64,000 nt of DNA, from NCBI RefSeq assembly GCF_002443255.2, contig NW_019211460.1, positions 36,589,498 to 36,653,497 of the forward strand, read 5' to 3'. The notes under the pieces were generated by a model. The model was not told where the DNA came from. It ran no database searches and was given only the letters and a program-made list of their open reading frames with translations. Every line of letters begins with the position of its first letter. Position 1 is the first letter of the stretch. A program made the position numbers and the translations under genes. Positions 12,452 through 23,494 of this stretch are shown here, piece after piece. The stretch comes from Varroa destructor (Eukaryota; Arthropoda; Arachnida; Mesostigmata; Varroidae).

Positions 12452-12457
12452 CTGCTT
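12452..12457 (-). terminator. Candidate polyadenylation signal of the small secreted-protein gene
   Basis: Minus-strand AATAAA about 460 bases after the stop at 12918. It is convergent with the POLR1F signal about 250 bases away. An AAATAAT variant lies nearer the stop. Confidence 0.3.
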
Positions 12458-12917
12458 TTATTCCATCCTCATTAGAAATAACGAACATCGTACTAATATA
12501 AATAATATGTGCAAGAACACAGAGGATCATCAAATAAGTTACATACCATACTCTTTGGATATAGTGCGAGAAGAAATCCACCGCCAGCGGAGACTTGTTT
12601 GCCTTTTTTAATTAATTCTCTGTTATCCCCATTTTTTAATAGCGAGCAGTTGCATTTAAAATATAAACGAAATAAGAGCAAAGATCTTCATTACTATTTA
12701 TGGCGAAGTAAGCATAATGCTTGAACGCCTTCTGAGCACCGTTTTATCTAACGTTTGTGTTTCTACCGCGATTCATGATTCGAACAGTAAACTACTCGGA
12801 GTTTCTGTATTATTTAAAGCTCGGTAGGTTTCTTCACGTTGGTGATAGTTCTTCGCTCATACCCGGCGCGTTGCAGCTGCGCCTTCGACGTCTCTGTAAA
12901 GGTAAGGCGTACCGAGG

Positions 12918-13065
12918 CTAGCGTTGTTCCTTGTCCTTCTCCACATCGGCTAAAGCGTTTCCGGGCTCACCGACTTCCTTTGTTGATTGGCACACCATTC
13001 TATAGTCAGCCCCTTCTGCAGAAATCTTTTCTTGCAGTACTTCGGCATGATGACGGAGTCCATCC
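12918..13065 (-). CDS. Secreted protein, exon 2 (terminal in the simplest model)
   Basis: Continues RDGLRHHAEVLQEK to VEKDKEQR and a TAG at 12920-12918. The composition is more GC-rich than the flanks and stays codon-like to the stop. Confidence 0.6.
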
Positions 13066-13804
13066 CTAAAAAAAGTTGGGAATTCATATTTTGAGATAAA
13101 CCTTGAAATGCTCTTGTTTTTATTCTCTTTTACAGCACGGCATCGAAGTTTAACTCTGTCACATTTAATCGTATACTTTTTGCATGTTATAGTTTTATTT
13201 TTTAGATTTTTCTCTTTACTGTCAGTACAAAAAAATGTTTTTCCTGGCATAAATTTCACAGAATGGAACTAAAGCACGTCAACAATCAACATTGGAATTG
13301 CTTTCGTCATACTTTCATCATAACTTTTAATCAATTCTAGGTCACTTACACTGCAAGTGGTATATTTATCCGTAGTAGCTTAAGTAGAACATATTTGCGG
13401 TAACACACATACAGGGACCAATCATTTGTAGCTAGGGGTAAATTCACTCATCATAATAATGAATTTGATGATTTTTAATGAACGAAGCGCCATCTTCGTT
13501 AGATGAGCTAATATTTTTCGCTGTAGCTGGTTTTTGATGATAATTAGAGATCTTACTATTTGGGAGTTATTTACCTTGCGGTCTCGAGATTCTTGCGCGT
13601 GCGTTGCCAGAGTTTTTCTCCTCGATCAATGCGTCCTTGAAGGTAATCGACATTTTCCAGGGTAGCCTTTCGTTCAATGCAGTGATTCTTTACGGTGATC
13701 TCACTCGATGGGCCTGAAGGCGTCGAGAGTGCTGCGTTTGCAAAAACGGCCAATATGTTAAGCACTAAAAGTAATGAAAACGCCTGAGAGGTGATGCGCT
13801 CCAT
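12918..13804 (-). CDS. Small secreted helical protein, two exons, family not recognised
   Basis: Exons 13804-13575 and 13065-12918 join in phase 2 to give 125 aa. Residues 1 to about 26 form a clear signal peptide (MERITSQAFSLLLVLN, cleavage probably after FANA). The rest is about 100 aa rich in Glu, Arg, Lys and Leu, mostly predicted helix by eye, with two cysteines far apart that could pair (KNHC and MVCQ). The donor is AAG|GTAAAT; the acceptor has a run of seven T before AG. A TATA box stands at 13880-13873. I do not recognise the family and assign no function. A second strong donor (GTC G|GTGAGC at 12971/12970) raises a different C-terminus encoded by a further exon. It is convergent with POLR1F and transcribed in the same direction as the insulin receptor. 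Confidence 0.68.
13575..13804 (-). CDS. Secreted protein, exon 1 with signal peptide
   Basis: ATG at 13804 opens 76 codons plus two bases. It has a charged start, a hydrophobic core of leucines and valines and a small-residue ANA cleavage site. Without splicing the frame stops only two codons past the donor, which supports the GT at 13574. Confidence 0.72.
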
Positions 13805-13872
13805 GATATCTTCTGTTTGAAAATCCGTTTGACGGATGCAACCGGTCTGGCCCCTGGCCCGACTGCCTGCTA

Positions 13873-13880
13873 TATTTATA
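13873..13880 (-). promoter_or_regulatory. TATA box of the secreted-protein gene
   Basis: TATAAATA on the minus strand, about 70 bases before the ATG at 13804. This would place transcription start near 13845 and leave a short 5' UTR of about 40 nt. Confidence 0.55.
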
Positions 13881-13889
13881 TCTAAGCTG

Positions 13890-15830
13890 CCGGTGCAGCT
13901 GCTGGCAGATCATTGCGCAGTGGGTGAGCGGAAAAGCTGGAAACTTATCTTGAGTGAGTCGCCTTGTTATAATCAAAGAAAGGTAACACTTCATAGTAGA
14001 ACGCTTCAATGGTCACGAGTGTGAGAAAAATGTTTGGACCCCGCTTATCAGAGCCGCAGAACATCGGTGCCTTCCCAGGGCCGCCTGTGTGGACAAGCGA
14101 CCGGAGCGGCGCTGACAACGGCCCGGAGAGAGAGGTAGGAAAGGGAGGAGGAGGAAAAAAGAAAAGTAGAAGAACGGACAAAAGCATGCTCAGAAGAAAA
14201 TCCTTTCTTGGATAAGCTGACTGGCTCAGGACGTGAGGGGATCCTGCAGTCGCGTAGACTGGAAACCGCAGCAAAAGCCACTGTCCAAATAAAGTCGAAG
14301 CTGAAAGTAGAGAGAGTCGGTCAGGTAGGATTCGTTTATACGGCCCCCGGTGGCTTAAAGCCGATGGCTGGCATCGAAAGGAAGCAAGCGGTCACGCCAC
14401 AGACATGCTCTGCCTTACTGCGGTGCACCTGGAAGTTCCGCGAGAAGCGGTTGTCGAATAATAGCTGAAATCTGCCGGCACATGATGAATATTGGCACGG
14501 ACTTACACATACATACTTCTGGACAACAGAACTGTAACAAAGCCATATGTGTGATTTTGCGAATTCGCGGCGGATGGGCCGAAGAATGTAACAGTTTCCC
14601 ATTCAACGACGCAGCAAAACCCGGCGCGTACTTCGTTTTGATTAACGGGCGAATATCATTAAATATTTGAAGAAGGCCTTCTAACTAAGACGAAAGTGTT
14701 TATGATAATGTTTAACGAACATTTGTTTCCAATAAGAGCGCTTTATTTTCTATATTTTTTCGATGGTAGGAGCCTTGTGATACCCGCAAGGGTACTTGCT
14801 GGACTTAACGTTGCGATTTGTCTCTGCGCAGATGTGGCCTGTTTAAAATCTCAAAAAACCATGAATTTTTTTTTATTTATGTTCGCTTACACACAAGAAG
14901 ATGAGTTCGTCGTTCGCTATCTCTGATGCTGTGTTAATAGCATAACCTACAGCTTCTTATTTCAATAACTTTCTGAAAATTATTCAAGGAATAGGTTACT
15001 GGCAAACATGGCTACATTCGTTTCGAAACGATATATGAGTGGCTGCGGTTAGCGAGAACAAAACAAAATAATAAGTAATAGTATGATGCGTTTTTTTGGT
15101 GATACACAATAGACAGTAGTCACATAATCATTGCGTCACCAATATAAGAGGACGTCCACAGTTATTGGGCAAATTATAATTTGTACAATGTTGCTGTTTT
15201 ACGTACGTAAATGTTGCTATATTGCGTTGCATGTATCTATAACAATAATAAGTGCACGATAGCTTTAGAGGCGTAATAACTTTCCAGATAAGAAGCAGAA
15301 GGTGGACATGTACCTGTGTCGTTTGAGCGCAGTCTGCAACGCTTCAGGCACCATAGTCGATCTTATATTCTGCAAAGCGTTGCCATTTGTATTTATTTGA
15401 TGTCACCACTAGCGGAAACGCAATCGAATATTCTCATACGAACAGCAGCGCATTATCCGTGTACTGGGATGAAGATGACAAGGATAGAAACCACGCTTAG
15501 ATTTCCTACGTATTGCAAGTGAAAATTCTTGCGAAACTCATTCAGTGATCTTTAGGTGTCTAGGCAAGAAACAGAAGAAAAGGAAGTAGGCCGCACATAA
15601 GAACAACAAATAAGCTTAGAGATCATCAGTACTTTGAATGAATTTAAATATAAAAATTAGATGTCTTGAAAACGAAATATCTGTATGCCATATAAGGTAC
15701 TATTATTGAGTGATGCGGTCGTCGAAGTCTAAACCCAGTCACGACTCACGAACCTATACTAAACTCCCGTATCAGAAGGTTAATTTTTAAGGAAATATTT
15801 GCTGTGCTGCCTCCCTAAGCAAAAGAAAAA
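13890..15830. other. No gene seen; GC-rich purine tract near 14.1 kb
   Basis: 13.9-14.65 kb is GC-rich with a polypurine stretch at about 14120-14175. It lies directly upstream of the secreted-protein promoter and could be regulatory. Overlapping ORFs of 60-110 codons on both strands here have no motif and look like compositional accidents. From 14.7 kb on the DNA is AT-rich and featureless. Confidence 0.4.
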
Positions 15831-15839
15831 TTGATACAA

Positions 15840-16215
15840 TCAGGTACATAATGCCATTTTCGTACGCGATCGATCATGTTGTAAACTTGCAGTTTTTTGG
15901 CAAGATCAACCGACGCGCTATAGGGTTCGAAGGGACCTGCAGAAAAATTGCGATACACATTTAAGAGACATTTGACGACCTCTTTTATGTCGTCGTTAAC
16001 AAAAAGCTGAAGATCGGGGAGAAGCCAAACTGGAGCACTGGGTCATATCTGCTGACGATAGATATGCTGGAAAGAGCTTCCACAAAGTGTCTAGTTTCAC
16101 GAAGAAGTTACGATCAGATATATAGCTCTCGATCCATTTTGTAGAGCATCTGTCAATTTCTACGTCTGTGTGCTTTCCTAGCAGTAAGACGTAGTTAATT
16201 GCGCGATTACCCAAC
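15840..16215 (-). mobile_element. Decayed non-LTR retrotransposon reverse-transcriptase fragment
   Basis: Minus-strand reading gives STKWIESYISDRNFFVKL, like the W-I-xx-YLSDR-xF-V motif of jockey/CR1-type reverse transcriptases. After a frameshift comes FLL..NDDIKEVVKCLLNVYRNFSAGP and then DLAKKLQVYNMIDRVRKWH. The order fits the RT palm and thumb, but the catalytic YADD box is not intact and the frame is broken, so it is a relic. Confidence 0.5.
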
Positions 16216-16219
16216 TATG

Positions 16220-19200
16220 AAATCGGCACTCTCAGTGTTGAGAGACTGCCATCAAATAGGGTAATTACATCTTAGATGGCGTATGTTTGTTTGCCAACCA
16301 ATATTTACTCTCCAAAACATATTCCGTATATAACACCGATGGATTTAATATGTGTGTGTTATAATCTGAGGTGGAATGTTGTTCAGGTTCATTTGCAAAG
16401 TAAGGCTTTTAGCCATGCAACTTGGTTGTCATTATGTAAAGTTCAAAAACTGAGTGGCAATAACCAGCTCTATTTTTCCCACTTTAGATTATTATTATTA
16501 TCACCTGTTTGTGTCCTATTTTTTAATGGGCCATTTAGGAGCTCTGGATGGATTCGAACAAATGTAAGAATTTTTTGACATATAATATTGATTTTAGTAG
16601 AGTTCAACTGTTGAGTCATTTGATATATTCCTTCTCAATATTAGCCCAAAAAATTGCCGTCTTGCGCTCCTCTGGACAGAAATCGCAGGCAGCACATGTG
16701 TGCACAAACTACACACACAAAGATGACCTAGCGGACAAGAGGCATGTGAAAAAATGGATCTTGTCGTTCTGTCCGCCAATAAAAACTGAGAAGATGGTTA
16801 TTCGGTATCCCTCTCGTAGCATCTAGTCGCTCGTTCATTTCCCCCGCTCGTTAAATTTGCTACAAAAAGAAAAAAAAAGCTAAAGAGGACAACATCTGAG
16901 AACCCCTAAAACGAGATTTCTAAAAGGAAATTTTTCTTTCTCTCTTCCCATGATACGTCATTCATATCCCTACTAGCTCAATATCATTACAGCTCCTTGC
17001 GCTTGGCGCTATTTCCCTATTTCGATAGGGGTCCGTCGTCTCCATGCAGCTGCCTTAACACAAAACCGCAATGCAACATCACAAACGAACGCCATTCAAT
17101 GGATAAAAATGGAGTCGCGAACATCTTGGATGTTACAGTGGAGTAAAGAAAGATCCGCATGGCTGGCGTTGTTCCAGGTGTTTGACAGCGGCAGAGCTTC
17201 GTTGAAAAGGCACTCACGCTTATACTTATATTTGCAAGCAATTTTTTGGGTTCTACGTATTATTTCCCTACGGATCATCCTGTTATGGCCGTTGCTATAA
17301 CATGTAAAGTAGTCCCTTTCCAATTTCTCTCCTTCATTTTGTTTTAAAAGGAAGCACAGCCACATTGAAGCGAATAGATAGAGAGGTTGAAAAAAAAACA
17401 ATAAGTGTTTTATTATTTTTTGTGCATTGGATAAGTGTTGCTGCTTTTTTGCTTGAGTCGAACATGCTGTTTATTGATTAAAGAATGCTAATCGGTCTTT
17501 ATCAATCGCTAACGTTGCTCTTGAATGATGTACTTCAATGTAAACCAGGATATATATGGGCTTGAATGTGGAATGAAACACTTGAGGTGTTGTTAGCCAA
17601 CAACTGAAAGGAGCGCAGAAATAACAAAGCAACAAAAGTAGGAACGGTACAACTAACGCGTGATGTTATAAGAGGAGAACTGTGTAATTGCGTGCATTAT
17701 TACCATAATTTTCGTACAATATATTGTACAGTTATAGACGTGGCTTTCGTTACGGCATTACGTGATTACGTTGTATCACGGAGGTGATCCCATTCCGTTC
17801 CAAGAAAAAAGCATATTATAACAACTTTTGAAACGATGCCCGTACGTGTGTAGATGTATACCTTGTTTGCCCACTGCAAAATCTAGGGTTAGCAGATTGA
17901 TTGTACCCAGTTGTCTTAGGTGCATAAAATATATTCACTGTAGTTAACTATACCGCCTTAGAGAAAGAAGTCCCCATAGAAATACGCTAACTATATGGAA
18001 AAGAGTTTATCATGATAAGGCAGTAACTGGAGTGCGTGCTGTTGCCCGTGAACGAAGACTAGGAACGTATGATGCTAACCGCTATTAAAATACTACGACA
18101 CACTATAAATTAAAATTCTGCATTACAAATTTGCCATTATTTTGTTTCTTTCGACTCAAAAATTATTTAATTCTCAAAATAGATTTCAGATGACTAGTAA
18201 AGCCGGTACCAATCAATTTATGCGAGCAAATAAATTTCGATATAAAACTCTCAGAATGAATCCGTCGCGTTCTTCATCAGTAATGGTTCTGTGATTCATG
18301 GTCTGTGGTAATCAACATGGCAGGAGAAAGAGCAAACTCAATACCTAATCAAAACCTGATTATGACAATTAAAACGGATTTAGGAGATAGTATACACAAG
18401 AAGTTGCGTAAATACTATAAAGCCAAAAGCATCAGAAAGTTTCATGGGCTAAAGCTACTGATATCCGTATAAAGGAGCATTTAGTGATCGGACCAGCTTA
18501 AATGTTTGATATTAGTTTATGGAAAAGGCACACTATTCGATGATACTCTATAACATAATCGCAAGAAAAGTAAGTATCCAAGAAATAAAGAACATCTTAA
18601 GGATCTACACGCGACAATAGAGGCGCCACTGAATCTGTTACAACGAAACATGAAGGAACGATTGTTGCTATAGAGCCCACGGCCGTTAATAGACGGGCGG
18701 AGTGGACCACAGCTTGAAGACGAGAATAAAATCAAGAGATCCCGAAGCGCAGTAAGTTCGCAAAGCATCTATGGCTTCAAACTTTGTGATCTGCTGGGAA
18801 CGAAGGAAATAATATGCGACCGATCCATTTTTATTTTAGCAGGGCCTTGTAAATTGTATTAAGTTAATGACACGTATGTTATATCTCTTCGAGAGCTGAC
18901 ACGCCCGAGAAATGATTGTTCTGTGCAGACTCGAGCCTGAATCTGGGAGCCAGTGACTATATAGACTATCGATGACCCTCGTGTTTGATGCTGAAGGGTG
19001 ACGTAATAGGTTAAGCACTACAGCCCGCCTCAGCGGTGCGTATCATCAATAGATCGCATTATTTTTATTGAACTCAAACATTTACGGTATATAAATGGAA
19101 TACACACACAATTTTTTGATGTTATACCATACAAATAAATAGTGTATCCTTTTATTTCAGTTGCTCTTAACAATATACAGACTGACTTTGTACAATTATC

Positions 19201-19370
19201 TACATTCACGTATATATGCCACTTATGACATTGTCGTTGTAGTGCTTTTGTGTTACTATGGTTGCTGTTGCTGTTAGTCAATATGGTTGTTACAATTATC
19301 AGATCTTTTTGTCGCCTGACTTTTACAATGGTACCTGCATGTTCCACGCTTGTTGTCATTTGTCTGTGAT
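16220..19370. other. No confident gene
   Basis: AT-rich, with ORFs under about 100 codons lacking motifs. At 18560-18760 two overlapping plus-strand frames give codon-like peptides (KSKYPRNKEHLKDLHATIE and a shifted ESVTTKHEGTIVAIEPTAV) followed by a GTAAGT. This could be a frameshifted pseudo-exon or transposon debris. Confidence 0.35.
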
Positions 19371-19373
19371 CAC

Positions 19374-19532
19374 TTATCTATTCGCAAATTCGTATCCCTC
19401 CCAAGGTTTACCTTCATGATGTCTGCGATCATCAAACTCTCTTCCCGCCGTAGAAAGGAAGAAACTATCGATGAGCCCCAGCGCTTCAGCTAGCGATGTC
19501 AGTTTCATGTGACAGCCGCACTCAGCCATCAT
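19374..19532 (-). CDS. Small hypothetical ORF or exon, 52 aa
   Basis: ATG at 19532 opens MMAECGCHMKLTSLAEALGL and runs to TAA at 19376-19374. It is more GC-rich and codon-like than its surroundings, and a fair donor (GAA G|GTAAAC, exon end 19412) could make it a first exon. No partner exon, motif or promoter was found, so it is speculative. Confidence 0.22.
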   Translation of the reverse strand: MMAECGCHMKLTSLAEALGLIDSFFLSTAGREFDDRRHHEGKPWEGYEFANR

Positions 19533-19534
19533 TC

Positions 19535-22440
19535 CGGTCTTCGACTGTGTTTCTAATGGTATTCCTCTTTTGCTCTTTTAATCTTATTAACGGTAGTCAG
19601 GGTTTTGTGGCTATCTTTGCCTGCTGGCCGATTTATTAATTTTTTTTTGATGATGCTATCTACATGTGTCATGGATGAGCCACTCGAGTGCGCCTCAAAG
19701 CGTCACGAGTTGTCCACTTCTCGGTATCTATCAATCGTGGTGATAGCATTGTTGTTGGCTTTACTACTTAACACGAAATGTCACTCAACTATCGATTGAC
19801 CGGAGGTAATGGCGTGCTGTCTTCGCTGAGTACGTCGCGTTCTCGTCTCGGGACAGATATGTACGAGAGTTTTTTTTGAAAGATGCGCCAGTGTGTTCAA
19901 TGCATTCAACTATCCAACCGACAATATCTACCAGGAAAAGATCTTCCGTTTGCGTTTCAACTTGTAACGATCTGCCGTTGAAAAACAAAGCACTGGCTTG
20001 ATTTGCGATGCACGTCGTTTGGGGTAGTCATAAGCCTTTCACTCTGTTTTCTACGCCAAACTACAAATTGAGACAGGCAGGACCTCACACCTCTTCCACT
20101 GCAATTCGATCCTAAAAGAACGTCTTCTCTAAATACTTATAAATTATTAAACAATTTGTAAGAAATTGCTAGACGCAAATTACTAAAGGGAAACGTTATA
20201 CAAAATGAAGTACAAAACGAGAACAAATTAACTTATGAACATAATAAATGCAATTGTCGACTACAGTTTAACGGCATTTTTTACAGTCTGTGTCGCTAGA
20301 CCAGATTTAAGGCTTAAAATGTCTCGTTGTCGTGTTCATCTTCGATTCGAAGGACCAGTTGTGCCTAACAACGGCGCATCCTCCTAGACAAAATATAAAA
20401 ATCCAGTCTTGCACATTATCCAGATTACCCTTGAGAGGAAATCGGAATGACCGCCATCGTTAAAATGCTTATGAAGACAAACCGAACTAATTGATTTCAG
20501 TCGATCGGATAAGCAATAAATTAAGACAGACAACAATTATTTAGAGTACCAAACATGGCTCTTTCAGACGTTTTTTTTTTTTAACATGATGTATACAGGC
20601 AGCACCAATTTGGGCAGTAGCGATCCGAAACTACTGCAGCACATCCAGGTCCTAGCGAATATATTCTCGCAACACCTGTGGTAATTGGCGGCATGTACGA
20701 AAATTAGTTTTATAATTGTATGTGTGCTTATTAATTTTCATAGGAGATGAGCAATGCGCTTCGACTAAAACAAGTTTGCGTATTCTGCTATATACATCCT
20801 TTTTTTTCGTTTAGAATTTTAGAAGACCAATCCCCGAATAGTGGTCAAGGCTTTCGCTGCAGCTCTTCGGGTCGATCCGACATTGATGGTAACATTTAAC
20901 GAGTTGCCCCGGTTATCATTGCAATATTCGGATATAAAATATATTGCATACCTATGTTCTTTTGGGACAATTGAAGGCATTCAGAGAAATTATTTGGTGT
21001 CAACGTACACTAACTTACCAAATCAACTAATGAGTTCGCGAACATTGAGAGCACGCATGAGATGTGCGTACGTATATAAGTCAGACACAAACATTTACCA
21101 ATAAAAAATAATCCTACAAGAAACCCTTCAGCGGCGATCGACTGAGGTCGCATTACATTTCGCACTCACGTAATCTAGTCAATCTTAATTCAGAAGCCTC
21201 ACCGCCTTAAGCTTGAACGTGTTTACAGCGCCTTTTTGGTAAAATCAAAATAAACGGTTAGAGAGAGCGGAGCATTTGAATTTGGTATCAAATGTTTACC
21301 GAAGGGAAACCTATCGTCTCGTTGCAGACTAGGAGGATAGGGTAAGGACTGCAGGAAAAATCGAATATATACAGTACAGTATACAACACATGCGTAAGCA
21401 TCACTGAACTTCAACGCGAGATCCAAACGATGAATAGGTATTGCACCAGATTCATCAGTTTGGAGGACGTGCACGCATCACTGAATTGGTAATGGGCTGT
21501 GCTGATGTGCTGCTTTCCCCTATGTACGATGTGTATATATCTTCATATATAGCAACACTATTATAATTATTCAGATCTTATAACTTGTAAATATGTTCTC
21601 GTTCTTTTACGCGGGTTACATGTTGTCACATCTGCGATACAGCATGGTAAATTTTGTCCTCTTAAAAGTCACTACACTCATACTGATTAGCATAAGGAAC
21701 TACGCACACATAGACTCGGCGACATTCACACAGATTCTGAATATACATATATACTCGACGCGATCAGACGCATCAGTTAGATAGGATCCACACACATTGG
21801 TTCGCAAGTACAAGTAGACATATACATGTATAGTATTAGCATAGCGATCCGTAGTGGGTCCGTTCCGCTGGATCTGTCTACACATTAGGCTAGAGATAGG
21901 CCTTTACGTACCTAGATGTAGATGGTGCGTGGAGGGACTTTATACACACGCATGTGTTTAAGACCTCGAATAAAATTAGCATCACCAGTGATATTTGTGA
22001 GTACCGTTCTCACCACTTCCGACCGACAAACTTTTCCACATGAACGATAATTGCATACAGTTATACACATCCCGGACCTATTCAATCAGCCCTTACATTG
22101 TTATGTGTGCACTCCTGTTTCATATCTTGTCCTGCTCTTTTTATGGGGCTCGTAACGGTTTCCGAGCAGTACGCTGCAGTCTTGTAGTCTCATAGTGATG
22201 GTTAGCAACGGTTCTGTAAACGCCATAGTCAGATTCGTTAATTTATTTCTGTTACCGCCATCACACAGCAAGGGCTGATTCGATGCTACATTTGATCACT
22301 TCTTACTCTCTCCTTCCTCAGTCAGTGGTTGTTAAATCACGAGCAGAAGCACTCATGAGCATCTCAACCGTGAAATCCTTAGCACATTTTCGCTGTTGAT
22401 AATTTGCGTCTCTCTGATAGTCTGCTTATCAGAGGGATGT
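19535..22440. other. No confident gene
   Basis: Mixed-composition intergenic DNA. A plus-strand frame at 20841-21104 (87 codons, GTG first) and a minus-strand frame at 19785-19988 are open but show no motif or credible splice signals. Confidence 0.35.
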
Positions 22441-22446
22441 CAAGGG

Positions 22447-22452
22447 TTTATT
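22447..22452 (-). terminator. Candidate polyadenylation signal of the insulin-like receptor
   Basis: First clear minus-strand AATAAA past the receptor stop codon, about 1.05 kb downstream. It implies a 3' UTR of about 1 kb that includes the poly-C tract and the inverted AP-1-like repeat. Confidence 0.35.
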
Positions 22453-23112
22453 CTTTGTTTTGCCTTATATATTTTGAAGCACACAGAGCACCACATAGCC
22501 ATCTACGAACATCATACATACACCATACATGGCAATCACCGTATATGTGGTACGGACAACTAGCTGGTATTCTTAATTCCTAGACTTAATATGAAGTCTG
22601 CGAATCGCTGCCAACCTAACGGTGATCATTTCATTGAATAAAACCGCGCAGTGTCTCTCATTCCGTTTGCTGTTTTATCCTCATTCGCCTTTTTATCGAA
22701 CCCTGTACTGTATGTAATACCCTCTTCAGTCATACCTAGGACGATCAAGCTTACCATATATGTTCTCCCTTCATGAATAATACAAACTTCAATATAAATA
22801 ATAATAGTAGTAAAATATCACATGAAGCACTGCTGACAGCAACAACAAAGGCAACAAGAAGATTGGCAGTGATGATGATGATGAAGTTCACTCTTCCCCC
22901 ACGAGATGATAACACACGAGAGGAAGACGTCAAAGAAAAGGACGAGGAACGGGGCAGCGCAAATTTTTTAGCGTTACTGCTGCGCACTTGTTGCTGTGTT
23001 TGCTGCGACTGCTGATGAATGGTAGTTCACCAAAATCGTCCGGATCGAGCGAAATGTCCGTTCTTAGTCAATATCCACCGCCAGTGATATCAAATGAGCA
23101 TTATCGCAGCGA

Positions 23113-23156
23113 GTTGACTCACGTTGACTGCATCTATTGCACGTAGATGAGTCAAC
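23113..23156. repeat. Inverted repeat with paired AP-1-like sites
   Basis: GTTGACTCA at 23113-23121 is mirrored by TGAGTCAAC at 23148-23156, leaving a 26-base loop. A third half (CGTTGACT, 23122-23129) competes for the same right arm. In the probable receptor 3' UTR it could fold; as DNA each arm contains a TGA(C/G)TCA box. Confidence 0.6.
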
Positions 23157-23459
23157 GTTGCGAAAATTAGACGCAACTCCAATGGACCTGGATCAATAAT
23201 GTGCCGAATGCCGCGGTTACCGCGTCATTGTTGGTCGTCTCCGCCCCTCTGAACATGTTTGTCTAGCTTTTTGTTGATCCGTAGTTTCTTCTTCTAACTT
23301 ATGCATAGTGCATACCGGAACAAAACCTGCCTGTTGTTTCGTATGCCTATAGCTGTTTCTCGGGACGCGTCTTTAAACTGCGCGCTTAACGATGATGGTG
23401 GTGATTTACATCAGATCCTAGCTACCGAGGCTTCCCGTTGTTCAAAGCGCGAAGTGCTT

Positions 23460-23477
23460 GGGGGGGGGGGGGGGGGG
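23460..23477 (+). repeat. Homopolymer of 18 G
   Basis: Eighteen consecutive G on the plus strand, that is poly-C in the receptor transcript, starting 17 bases after its stop codon. Its length is likely variable and prone to sequencing error. Confidence 0.9.
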
Positions 23478-23494
23478 AGGGATAGCAGCGGGAG

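Noticed and set aside
22773..23015. 80-codon frame rich in Asn and Lys upstream of 23.0 kb
   Set aside because: Low-complexity frame in the probable InR 3' UTR, with no start context or splice signals.
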